Source of the DNA: Margaritifera margaritifera
Lineage: Eukaryota > Mollusca > Bivalvia > Unionida > Margaritiferidae
NCBI GenBank assembly: GCA_029931535.1
Contig: JAQPZY010001297.1
Span: forward strand, 992,001 to 1,056,000
Direction of reading: 5' to 3'
DNA length: 64,000 nt
The notes below the pieces were generated by a model. It searched no databases. It was not told the DNA's origin and worked only from the letters and a program-made list of their open reading frames with translations. A program made the position numbers and the translations under genes. Below are positions 21,455 through 31,429 of the stretch, piece by piece. Every line of letters begins with the position of its first letter. Within the stretch, counting starts at the first letter, position 1.

Positions 21455-24158
21455 TTATGGTCTTATGGAAACGATTGCTCTGACGAGAGCACCAATGCAC
21501 TTCCTGCATTGTTCATGGAGATTTAGGGCCTTTGTGAGCAACTGCCTAGGATCCCCGACCAGATTATTCTCAAAGAAAGAGAAAATAAAGTTGGTAAGGG
21601 CGTCCATACGTAGTATGATACTGCTGATGGGTGCACGGTAAGTGACAAGTTCTCCAGACTCCAACAACACAGCAGTATACTCAACTAGATGATGCACCTC
21701 CAAGTACAGGTCAATCAAGCTTTTCAAGATATGTGGAATTTTTTCGGAATCGCTGCTAACGCGTGCCCCTTTAACGACATAGTTCCTCAACTTTTCACAT
21801 TCTCCAGCACGACATTTCTTGGTCAAGTAGTGCTTTAGCTTTTGAGACAAACCAGGCAATGCTAATTTCATTATTTTTGTCTTCAAAGGATGTCTCTGTG
21901 TCCTTTGCTGCAGCGCCAGTTTATACCATTTGTGGCGCTTTCGATGCATCAGGATGTCCTCTGGTTGGATGCTGACCAGAGTGGTGTAGGCCGTGTCACT
22001 GTAGCCATACTTAAAACAGTCTCCCCCATTGTGAATGTTTCCTTCCCAGCTTTTGAGACACCCCCAACAGAAAGCCTGTCCACATGGGCACATCATATGC
22101 GGACATCCGCCATTTTTCTCAAAGAATCTTTTACAGAAAGGACAATTCTTACCGCGAACTTCAACCTGTTTGATTGCCTCAACTGGAACAATAGAGTCGT
22201 CTCCACTCTTCCTCAACTTGTCTCTGTAGTTGGATGCCCTATCGCAAGGGGCCGGCCAGTGAGCCTCTTGCAGACACTCAAAGCAAAGGGCTAGACCGCA
22301 TTCACAATGAACAATTACAGGTCCCTTTAAAGTGGTCTGTAGAACTCTGCCACATCTCGCATTGGGGCACCACTTTGCAGCTCGGCCTTCCTCGACATGA
22401 TGGTCGTGGCACCTCTTTTGAAATTTCAAAAGATCATCAAGATTCATCAACGACATCACTGTTCCATCATCGACCTCATTTTCACAGTCATACTCCGGAC
22501 ATAACATTTTCCTTGAACCTTCTCTGATTGACGTCAGCAAGTGCTCTCGCCAGCAGGAGTCACAGAACCAGTGTCCACACTTTAGCAGGGCCGTAGAGTG
22601 GATGTTACTGCCAAGCTCTTCGTAGCAAATGTAACACATAACCTCATCGGGTCCAACTAACTCGTATCCTTCGCCTTCAGGCAAGAAGTTGTCTTTGTTT
22701 ACTCGGAATATGTTACTATAGAAATGGCAATCATCAGGTAGATAGTTGCCGCACTCCCATTTTGAACAGTCTTTTAGGTTTTGAAAATTCGTCAGTGATT
22801 TTCCGACTATCGGGAAGGTTCTGGGGATAAAAACCTCCTCAGGGAGGGTTTCCATAAAGAACACTGTTCGCTGTATCAGTTCTTCAACCGTTGACTCCAT
22901 GTAATCAAACAAAGTCTCGATCTTCAGAGACCTCAAACATGTGGTCATTTTCATGTTCAGATGAACTCTGTAAACATGCTCGAGCTGATTGTTTATCTCA
23001 TTGTTAACATCATGAGAGAATACTAAGCACGCTAGGATGTGAAACTTCCCGGCTTTCAACACTGAACTTCGTCTTAAATTTTCTGTTATGTCCAGGATGA
23101 ACTTTCTAGGAATACACTCACCAAATATAATCTTGTCCTCAAATTTCTCCCTCAGACTTAGATAGGAAATTTCTTCAGTTGAAAGAATGATGTGAACAGA
23201 CTCCGTTATAGTGGGATCAATGTTTTTTGTGTCCATCCTATGCTTCTTATTCGCAGCCACATTCTTAGAGTTTGGTTTGTTGTATTTTCTATTCGTTCCT
23301 TCAATGTAAACGACGTTTCTCTTTTCAAGATTCCCTGTACAAGTACTTTCTTGTACCCTCAAGTTACCCTCACGTTTACAATTTTGATCACAGCGTTCTG
23401 AAGCTCTTAGGGCGCGGGACAAAAGATCGTCAAGCAAGAGGTCTGTAGACTCATGATTGAAAGAATCACTGCCTTCTACCAGATCATTACGGATGTCCTC
23501 TTCATCAATATCAAAGTCTTCTTCGGAACCATACATCATATCGAGTTCATGTTTAACAATATCCGACATCCCTCGCTTCCTTCCCCTGTGGGATCTTTTA
23601 CGTTTCGACTGGCCGTCTGTTGGGAATGAATAAGGCCGGATGTATTTTGCGTTATGGCAGATAGAGCTCGTGATTGGAGAAGGATAGAATACTTCATACA
23701 GCGTGATCGGCTTTTGTTGGTCGAAGTTTTCTCCCTCGTTCTCCCCTTCTGCTCCCCCGACTTGATGCTGACGATTGTGCCTCCTCTTTCTCCTTCTTCG
23801 TCCAAATCCAGCCGGTCGTGCGTTTAGAATGCTAGCAGCAAGGATGTATCCAGACCTTTTTCGCCTTCCCCGCTTCTCCTTGATCTGCTTCACCGGACCG
23901 ACTGTAGAGCACAATCCAATGCAATTACTTCGTCTTTTGATTATATGGTACTCAACCAACTGAACACCAAAAGTGTACTCGTCATATTCTCCTCGATTGA
24001 TTGATTCCTTCAATAAGCTAGGTAGTGACCATCGCCCTTTCTTGTTTAATGAGTAGACGACATTGTCTTCTACAAGGTCAAGGTCACCAAGGACTCGATC
24101 GAAATTAGCGGAGTCATCAGGCCGTCTGATACTGGAGCGAGTTAACACAGCCTCTCTC
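21455..24158 (-). CDS. RBR-type E3 ubiquitin ligase, exon 2 (residues 28-928)
   Basis: RING-between-RING ligases accept ubiquitin from an E2 on a RING2 cysteine and pass it to substrate. Numbered on the spliced 928-residue model, RING1 starts at Cys536 (CYICYEEL, then CGHWFCDSCW), the IBR at about 625-667 (WCPNARCG...CECGLALCFEC) and RING2 at Cys700 (CPFC). The catalytic cysteine in NGGCPHMMC is Cys713. The helical C-terminal region (about 740-928) resembles an Ariadne-like tail. The N-terminal half is unrecognised, with basic clusters (near 144-155 and 211-222, RKRRHNRQ- and KRKRSHRGRKRG-like, possible nuclear localisation) and an acidic stretch (near 240-248). The exon starts at 24158 after the minus-strand acceptor ttattcttttttcag. 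The open frame continues upstream for about 88 codons, but those are hydrophobic intron sequence. Stop at 21455-21457. All RBR zinc ligands that I checked and the active cysteine are present. The closest family member is not determined. Confidence 0.92.
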
Positions 24159-24529
24159 CTGAAAAAAGAATAAAATAAAAATAAAATTATCGAGGCAGCT
24201 GCTTTTCCCCTTTTTAATACCAAAGTGTTAAGGAAAAGGTATGTGTGCATAATACTTTCAAAACACAACGATGGCACATCCACGAGTTCAAGGAATACAA
24301 GAAAGACTGTATAAACAGACAAATGAATATTTGACGTGTTCCAAAAGAAGAAAATATACGTATCATGCATATGTGATTCAGAGTCACGATTTAAGGAGAA
24401 AGTTACAAATTGCAAATCCACGTCCTCCCAAAAGGAAAAAAAAAAAAAAGAAACAAAGAAAGAAAAGAAAGCAAAACAAAAAACATTATATTGATAAACA
24501 AATTAATTCTCTTCTAGAACATCGAATAT

Positions 24530-25800
24530 TATAAAATGTTGAATGTTTGTGACATCGTAAAAATGCTGGCATTTCTTTGGAAGACCTATTTATTTTACCG
24601 GATGAAGAAATCGAAATTTATGACAATTATTCCAGGAAGAAAAGGGAACATTTTTTTATGCAGCTACCTAGAACAAAATCTATAAGGCTATTAAACAGTT
24701 AAAGTCTTGGATAAATGCTTTAGATTGTTAGTACTGGTATCTTCCCATTATCTTGGTGTAAGGGGTACATTATATTATTGCATATAAAAGGTTCGAATGA
24801 TAATGCTGAAATATATTGGGGATTGCTCCATTTGAGTTTGATAAGAACACTTTTTTGCGCTTATCTTGAATATCCGATTTTACGAATATGTAGATGCATA
24901 TCCATCGGGGCTCCAGCTGCTTTCGAGCCGCTATGTCAAGAACATATTTACCCTCCATGGATTAATTACAGATTTAATTAATTCATATCAGAATTAATTT
25001 GCGCGTTTCAAGATTTTAAAAAGGATTTTGATTACGAAGTAAGAGATTTGTTATGGTATAACTAGGTGAAAAATGGTACACCAGGTAAAATTGTTAGTAT
25101 TGTGCAATCCATGTATGACACAGTGAGTAGCCGAGTAAAATTTTACAACGATATTTCATGTCAACCTTTCTGTAAAACTGGTGTAAGACAAGGTGGGTGT
25201 TCATCACCATTCTTGTTGCAATGTTCCTAAAAATGGTTTGGAGCAGATTTGTAATGATAGGGTATTGATATGGATATGAAAAAATGTTTCTAATATTGTA
25301 CGCTGCTGATGTAAGATATTTTCATCATCCAATCAAGATTTTCAAAAGTGCATTGATGTACTACACAAATATTGTTTGAAGTGGAAGTTAATTATTAATA
25401 CATAGAAAACTAAATCATGATTTTTCGAAAAGGAGATAGAGTATCAAGTGATGACAAATTATATTATCAAGGAATGTAAATATATATGATTACAACAAGG
25501 TGTGATATTTTTATATGTATGCTTTTCAGCGACGTTTAGAAAACAAAATTGAATGCATGATTGGCATTCTAGATTGAAAAACATCAAGACTTGATATTCA
25601 TTTATAAGTCAGTTTGTCATATAAAGAGTATCATCGTTTTATTATTATCAAGAAATTCAGAATACATCTCACGCAATTAAGAACATCCTCTCGTAGACTT
25701 CATGTAGTAATGGGATGATGACCTAGGACAAACTGTACCTTATGTGAATAGAAAATGAGTTTTTTTGCGATATAATCATGGATGAATATCATTTTATGCC
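24530..25800 (+). pseudogene. LINE reverse-transcriptase fragment in RBR intron 1
   Basis: The clearest part (25,010-25,230) reads VRDLLWYN, GKIVSIVQSMYDTVSSRVKF and CKTGVRQGGCSSPFLL (RT motif B region). A decayed AxD-type box follows near 25,300 and KWKLIIN near 25,385. Multiple stops are present. It lies opposite to the host gene and inside its first intron. Sequence before about 24,980 is not clearly assignable. Confidence 0.6.
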
Positions 25801-26150
25801 ACAATGCAAGAGTTATGAGAATAATATATATGATCTCTAAAACTTAGAAATAGTTTAATTACCTTTATCTTTTGATCTCCCCCACCCCTGACCGACATAA
25901 AACAGTATTTTTAATATTTTTGCCAAAACTCACTAGGGTTATAAATTACTCATTATTGTTCATTTTCATTCATTTGGTGATAGTTTATTTATTGTAATAA
26001 TTTTATTCTTCCTATAACTTTCTCCATTTTGTAATATTATTATGAGTTTCATTATAAAAACTAAGTATATATGTAAGTATGTATGTCTTCATAGTGCCAA
26101 ATATGTTTAGTTATCTGTCAATAAATTTTGTACCTATTGTTACATTTATA

Positions 26151-26152
<2 letters not shown>

Positions 26153-26224
<72 letters not shown>
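26153..26224. repeat. (GA)n microsatellite
   Basis: About 36 uninterrupted GA units, ~70 bp before the duplicated block. The RERERE open frames through it are not genes. Confidence 0.95.
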
Positions 26225-26228
<4 letters not shown>

Positions 26229-27225
26229 TATATCTGGACATAGCCCATTATTGTTTGCTATTCTTTTCTTTTTCTTTTTTTTTCTGTATTTACTACAATG
26301 TTATGCGAAGGGTCCATTGGCTTGTAAGCAGTATTGATCAGCCTGGTGAGAAAAAAGATTGCAAATAATTTTGACGAAATGAGATGCAAATTCAAAAGAA
26401 TAATAGGGACAAGCAAGCCTCTAATGGTTCCACACACACACACACACACACACATATGTGTGTGTGTGTGTAACATATTAACAAAGACAAACGGATTTCT
26501 ATTTATCGATAGCACACACACACAAACAAAATTGTTGTTACATGCTTTAATAGATTTCAAATATATAAATCTGGCTTTGTTAAATCCCATATTAAAGGAA
26601 ATATATGTTTATTTATTCGTTTATTTACAAGGCTCATCGTCCTTGGCTAGGCTATTCAATGTTTTTAAAATGACTGCTATAAAGGATATGAACTGTGAAC
26701 TATGGAAATCTGCATTATTATTGCAGCAATTACCCCTCCCCCCCCCCATCCCCACCCCGCTTACCACCCTCACTCCAAAGAGCTTTTATTTACTTCTGCA
26801 AACTCTATGCAGACGCCACTGCTACTACTACTACATGGCGGGGATATTAGTGGTCGTGGTAGTTGTTGTTTTTGTTAACCGTGACAAAGGTAGAAGTACT
26901 GTAAGATAGTGAAGATGAAATAAACCCTTGCTTCTACGATCTTCATTATTGGCGACGGTAATATTATTGTGTTTAAGAATCATAATAATTGCCAACCTCC
27001 ACCCCTCTCCCCAACCAAATATGAGTTTTGTGAAGAATTTCCCCCGTTAGCCTAAGGTGAGGTGAAATACTATGAAAATTTAAGCTGCGAAAAAAAAGAA
27101 GCTCCGACGGCGTCCCTTCGCCTGGAGGCAATTGCCCCTCCCCCACGCGACGCCACTATACGTAAATGTGGTTTGACGACAGAGTAAGACACACAGTCAG
27201 GCATGTAAAGGTAAATAACACTTAC

Positions 27226-27308
27226 CTGTATCGACGCAAGTAACTCGATGTTGGTCCTTTTAGAGTATTACCAGAGTGGACTCCTCGTTTGCCAATTTTC
27301 AGCACCAT
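27226..27308 (-). CDS. RBR ligase exon 1, proximal copy
   Basis: On the minus strand an ATG with good context (aaacaaacATGG) opens a frame starting MVLKIGKRGVHSG. After 83 coding bases it meets the donor AG|GTAAGT (exon end 27226). The two leftover bases join the first base of the exon at 24158 to complete an Arg codon, and 83 + 2704 = 2787 bases is exactly 929 codons including stop. A TATA box lies 86 bp upstream. The intron (27225-24159) is 3,067 bp. The whole exon and its promoter are repeated at 34,336-34,418. No cDNA support is available here, so the join is inferred from splice sites, phase and promoter. Confidence 0.75.
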
Positions 27309-27393
27309 GTTTGTTTCTCTCTCAGTTCTATCTGTGATGTAGTAGTAATAAGTACTTGAATGAAGAAGCACACGGTCAGCATAACTGGAACGC

Positions 27394-27401
27394 TATTTAT
27401 A
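27394..27401 (-). promoter_or_regulatory. TATA box, proximal RBR promoter
   Basis: TATAAATA on the minus strand, followed by about 85 bp of leader to the ATG. The start site is expected near 27,365-27,372. Only 57 bp of native sequence remains upstream before the LINE 3' end at 27,459. Confidence 0.65.
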
Positions 27402-27478
27402 CCTGAACAAATTGCGCTCAGTTGTGCAATGTTTTTATTTTTACCTGAACATGTCACCAATCAATCAATCAATCAATC

Positions 27479-27484
27479 TTTATT
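27479..27484 (-). terminator. LINE poly(A) signal
   Basis: AATAAA on the minus strand directly precedes the (GATT)5 tail. A transcript entering from the distal RBR promoter could be cleaved here before reaching exon 2. Confidence 0.6.
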
Positions 27485-27702
27485 TCCTCCATAAGGAGAG
27501 TTCATTTACAAACATAGAAAATAGAACAGAGAGAGATACATTTAACAATTTACATTGAAGATTACGGAAAACATTCCAGAAAGTCAGTGATACATATTAC
27601 ACTAATACAGACGAGGAAGAAACAAATACAATATCAATAGTTAGGAAATACATGCAAACATACAAAATAGCACATAATCTTTGTACATAAATCTATAGGG
27701 AA

Positions 27703-27715
27703 CCCCCCCCCCCCC

Positions 27716-27752
<37 letters not shown>
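27703..27752. repeat. C14A36 homopolymer block in LINE 3' UTR
   Basis: Fourteen C are followed directly by thirty-six A on the plus strand, inside the LINE 3' UTR. It may be a recent expansion or a collapsed or misassembled homopolymer. Confidence 0.9.
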
Positions 27753-27754
<2 letters not shown>

Positions 27755-27885
27755 AAAAATAAACTTTTTATTACGGTACTGATCCATTAATGATAATGAC
27801 TTTGTTTTTAAAGTAAGGTCATATAGGTAGAGAGTTTTGGCAGGAGCTGAATTGGGAATTTTTGCTTTTGACACATGTTTGATCT

Positions 27886-30800
27886 TCAGGCTATGAAGTA
27901 GACTCGTGATACAAGGACGAGAAATTGGAATGAACAGATCTGAAAATGGTGAAATCGTGTTTTGTCAAGTCTACTTTCAATGTCAGTTCTTAACAGTTTT
28001 AGCAACTGTGATTCGTCGTTACTTTGGGTAAGTTCTATGTGGAGTTCAAGTCCAAACTTGTCCAACACATACCAGTGAAAGTCGTCGGCAATTTGTCTTG
28101 TTAATATACATGATGTGACCACATGCTGAAGGAGGTCGGTATACTGTTGACCACATTTTTGACAGTGAGTAACGTCATGGCCTGGCTTTAATACCCACAG
28201 GGATGCTATAAACCTGGTTAATTTGCGTTCATAATTATTCCTCGCAATATAGTACAGAGTGGAATGGCGGATTTGTGTTTGTAAGTGTTGGAATCTAGAA
28301 AAATCAGGATGTCTATTGATTCTGTCGCGCCAGGTAGTCTCTTCCTTTTCAAGTAAAGTCATGTTGACCAATTGTTTCCACTGAGATTTGTTAGGGAAAA
28401 TTGATTGATTAATGAAGTTCAGGAGGAAATCTGTAAGCTCATACTTCTGAAGTAAATTCCAAATATCTGGAATAAAACCAGATTGTACAGATTGGGTGCT
28501 ATCAAAATACATGTGAAGACGTATGAGGAATATTTGTTTGGAGATGGTGTTATTGGACAGGGTGCAGAGTTTACCTAGGAAGAGAAGTTTACGTCGATCA
28601 ATTTCGGTTGTGATTCTTATTAGTCCCAGCATTGACTCACACATATCTGACCGCGTTTGTTCAGAAAATCCCTGAATTCTTTTTGCTGTAAAATGTTGCA
28701 ATTTGTTGAGCTCCAGTAGATCGCATTTTTGAAGCTCATTCCAAAGTTCGCAGCCATATAGTAAGGTTGGAATCACGATTTTCTTATATAAACTCGCGGA
28801 TGTTTTGGGGTTTAGGTTTGGGGTACCCATCCCAACGTTTGCAAGACTAAAAAAGACCTGCCTTGCTCTTCTACAAGCGTTGCGGGTGCGGTTGATGGAA
28901 CGACGTGATTTATCCTGTAGTATTCCTAGGTGAGTGACGGAGTCAGTTTCAGTAATTATTTCTTCGTCAAGTGTTAGAGACAGCTTATAGTTAGAATTTC
29001 TTTTCTTGCCAAATATTATAATATATGACTTTGTAGAGTTTAGTTTGTAGTTCCATTTTTTAGAATATTTGAGAACAATTTCTAGCATTTTAGCTAAGTT
29101 ATCTGGAGAATTTGACAGGCACGTGAGATCATCTGCAAGCGTAGGGCAGCAGCACTCTAAACTTCCAATTTTACATCCCAGTGTGCTTTTTACTAATTGC
29201 TGTAGCAACTCGTCTATAAATACCAGATACAAAAATGAGGACAGGACGCCTCCTTGTCTAACGCCTCGCTTGATATCGAACCATCTAGACTGGTATTTGC
29301 TAACTACGACTGCACTTTGTACACTTTGATATGTATTCCCTATTATTCTCCAGATTTTCCCCCGAATTCCCAAATTATATAGTTTCAAGAGTAGAGCAGC
29401 GTGCCAAACGGTGTCAAAGGCTTTTTGAGTATCGAGAAAGGCAGCATAGGTAGGGCTACCGCAGTCAGAGTTATAATTAATGACCTCTTGAAGATTAAAA
29501 GAGGCCGTGAGGCAGCTTAGATTCTTTTGAAAGCCTTGTTGTTGTGGATTAGGGAATATGGTTTCCTTCGTCACCAAGAAGTTATTAATCTTTGCTTGCA
29601 TAATTTTTTCAAATAATTTGTACAGCACTGGTAACAAGGATATTGGCCGATAACTATCGGGATCAGCTCTGCTTTTCCCATTACCTTTGTAGATAGGCAC
29701 GGTAAGACCTCTTCTCCATGTACTTGGTATATATTCATGCTTTAATATCGAGTTGAACAATTTTAAGATTGTTTTATTTAGCTGAGGACCACCATAGATA
29801 AGGTGCTCATTTTGAAGGTGATCATGACTTGGAGCTTTCGACTTTTTTAACGTACGAAGTGCGCTGCATAGTTCTTGATCAGAGATTTCATCATCTAAAG
29901 TTTCTTGTCTATGTACGTGCTTCTTAGAATAATGTTTGAGATCACAGATTGTTTTCTCTACTGAGTTATAAAAGTCTTTGTCATAAATATCATAATCTTT
30001 CGGTGTGTACAATTCAGAAAAAAAATCTGCAAAAGCACCAGCTACCGAAGATGGGTCAGAATAGGTCTTACCACCATAAAAAATTTCAACACAAGATTTG
30101 TGTTTGTTCGGTTTGCTCTTTTTAATTAGATGCCAAAAAAGGCGTAAATCGCATTCGGCCGCTTCTTGAATTTCATTCAGGGAGTTATTCAGAAAAGATT
30201 CACTAGCTATTCGTTGAGCGTTCCTGAATTCACGCTTTGCTTTTTTATATAGAGCATATGTTTCGTGCTGCAAGCCTCTTGGTCTGCCTTGTTTCACCCA
30301 GACTATGCGTGCTTCACGTTCTATTTTATGACTCCGCTTTAATGTTTCATTCCAGTATGGCTTTGTGTGTGGGTTAAAACGCTTAATGGGAAGCGCGTCT
30401 CGTGCAGCTTGTAGCATGCATTCAGTTATATCAGTACACAGTCGGTCTATTTCGTGCGGACCGTTAATCTCTCTTGTTAGGCGGTCTTGTAAGTTACGTG
30501 CTAGTGCGTTTTGATAGTGACAAATCTCGTTGTTGCCGACTTTGTGCCATGCCGTTAGGTCGTGCAGTTTCGATACCTTTGGGATTATATTGTTTTGGAT
30601 CGGAACTGAACAGAATACAGGTAAGTGGTCTGATGTTGTAGAAATTTTACCTTCCTGGATTATTTCACAACGTTTAACATTGGAACTAACGATGCTGTCA
30701 GTCAATATGTAATCGAGCATGGTTTGAAAAGGGGCATATGAATATTTTGGACCGATACAGTTTGGTGCAGTATTTATCGCCTTTATCTGATTTCGGCCCA

Positions 30801-31326
30801 CGAAGTCCTTTAATTCTTTACATTTACGGGCGTTAACTCTAGAGCAGTCTATCAAACTTGCGTTCATGTCACCTGCAATAATGACATGCCCCTCTTCCGA
30901 GAGGTGCTCGTACAAGTCATCAAGAATCTCAATTATTTCACGGTAGTGCTTAATATCGTTCTCTGAGGGCATGTAGACACAAATTAAGTATAGAGGTTTG
31001 TGAGAGAGACCAACAAGCTTTGCACCTATAATTCTGTCGTTTATGTTTTCCATTGGTACAATTTTTTGTTCCAGTTGTTTTTTGAACATAATTGAGACCC
31101 CTGATTTGCCACATTTGATTGGCCCGAAGGGATCTGATGTCTCCTGGCAACAGGTGAAAGTTGCATATTTGGAATGTATGGAATCCATAAACGATGCATT
31201 TTGTGGACGAAGCTTGTGTTCATTTATGAATGCAATGTCACAGTCATACTGATCCAATAAATTGCCGAGACATATTGTCGATGACATTATGCCTCTGACA
31301 TTCCATAAAAGTAAATTTAAAGCCAT
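27886..31326 (-). CDS. LINE ORF2 protein: endonuclease-reverse transcriptase (1146 aa)
   Basis: This enzyme carries out target-primed reverse transcription. I start at the ATG for MALNLLLWNVRG (31326) because the endonuclease begins there; the frame opens 20 codons earlier. The AP-type endonuclease spans about 1-240 (WNVRG at 8; NEHKLR; GDMNAS near 152; SDHLP near 230). The reverse transcriptase spans about 480-790, with motif A FLDTQKAFDTVWH near 630-642, motif B RGVRQGGVLSSFLY and the catalytic motif C LADD at 730-733 (Leu in place of the usual Tyr/Phe). A C-terminal CX2CX9HX4C motif (CQKC...H...C) starts near 1053. All key residues seen appear intact, so the protein may be active. Same strand as the RBR gene. 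Confidence 0.93.
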   Translation of the reverse strand: MALNLLLWNVRGIMSSTICLGNLLDQYDCDIAFINEHKLRPQNASFMDSIHSKYATFTCCQETSDPFGPIKCGKSGVSIMFKKQLEQKIVPMENINDRIIGAKLVGLSHKPLYLICVYMPSENDIKHYREIIEILDDLYEHLSEEGHVIIAGDMNASLIDCSRVNARKCKELKDFVGRNQIKAINTAPNCIGPKYSYAPFQTMLDYILTDSIVSSNVKRCEIIQEGKISTTSDHLPVFCSVPIQNNIIPKVSKLHDLTAWHKVGNNEICHYQNALARNLQDRLTREINGPHEIDRLCTDITECMLQAARDALPIKRFNPHTKPYWNETLKRSHKIEREARIVWVKQGRPRGLQHETYALYKKAKREFRNAQRIASESFLNNSLNEIQEAAECDLRLFWHLIKKSKPNKHKSCVEIFYGGKTYSDPSSVAGAFADFFSELYTPKDYDIYDKDFYNSVEKTICDLKHYSKKHVHRQETLDDEISDQELCSALRTLKKSKAPSHDHLQNEHLIYGGPQLNKTILKLFNSILKHEYIPSTWRRGLTVPIYKGNGKSRADPDSYRPISLLPVLYKLFEKIMQAKINNFLVTKETIFPNPQQQGFQKNLSCLTASFNLQEVINYNSDCGSPTYAAFLDTQKAFDTVWHAALLLKLYNLGIRGKIWRIIGNTYQSVQSAVVVSKYQSRWFDIKRGVRQGGVLSSFLYLVFIDELLQQLVKSTLGCKIGSLECCCPTLADDLTCLSNSPDNLAKMLEIVLKYSKKWNYKLNSTKSYIIIFGKKRNSNYKLSLTLDEEIITETDSVTHLGILQDKSRRSINRTRNACRRARQVFFSLANVGMGTPNLNPKTSASLYKKIVIPTLLYGCELWNELQKCDLLELNKLQHFTAKRIQGFSEQTRSDMCESMLGLIRITTEIDRRKLLFLGKLCTLSNNTISKQIFLIRLHMYFDSTQSVQSGFIPDIWNLLQKYELTDFLLNFINQSIFPNKSQWKQLVNMTLLEKEETTWRDRINRHPDFSRFQHLQTQIRHSTLYYIARNNYERKLTRFIASLWVLKPGHDVTHCQKCGQQYTDLLQHVVTSCILTRQIADDFHWYVLDKFGLELHIELTQSNDESQLLKLLRTDIESRLDKTRFHHFQICSFQFLVLVSRVYFIA

Positions 31327-31429
31327 TGTTACACTTAGTTTACATATGTAAAGAAATAAAATTGACATTGTAGTTTCAAAAATCATATAAGGAATAGGTT
31401 AGTGAGATATAATAAAACAGAATATGTTA

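Larger units (their letters stand above)
26296..27458. repeat. 1.16 kb direct repeat, proximal copy (target-site duplication of LINE)
   Basis: This block runs from CAATGTTATGCGAAGG to GAACATGTCACC and is repeated at 33,404-34,568. The copies match base for base wherever compared and differ visibly only in CA-run and C-run lengths. The left border is native sequence and the right border is the LINE 3' tail. It contains the RBR promoter, exon 1 and the start of intron 1. Confidence 0.9.

Noticed and set aside
24159..24421. N-terminal ~88 codons of the long 988-codon open frame of the RBR gene
   Set aside because: They are hydrophobic and low-complexity, follow a clear polypyrimidine tract and acceptor at 24159-24161, and a promoter-linked exon 1 fits in phase. 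Treated as intron.
29069..29329. Plus-strand open frame antisense to the LINE RT
   Set aside because: It is a shadow of the ORF2 coding strand. The same applies to other antisense frames within 27.9-33.4 kb, 21.5-24.2 kb and 43.7-45.2 kb.
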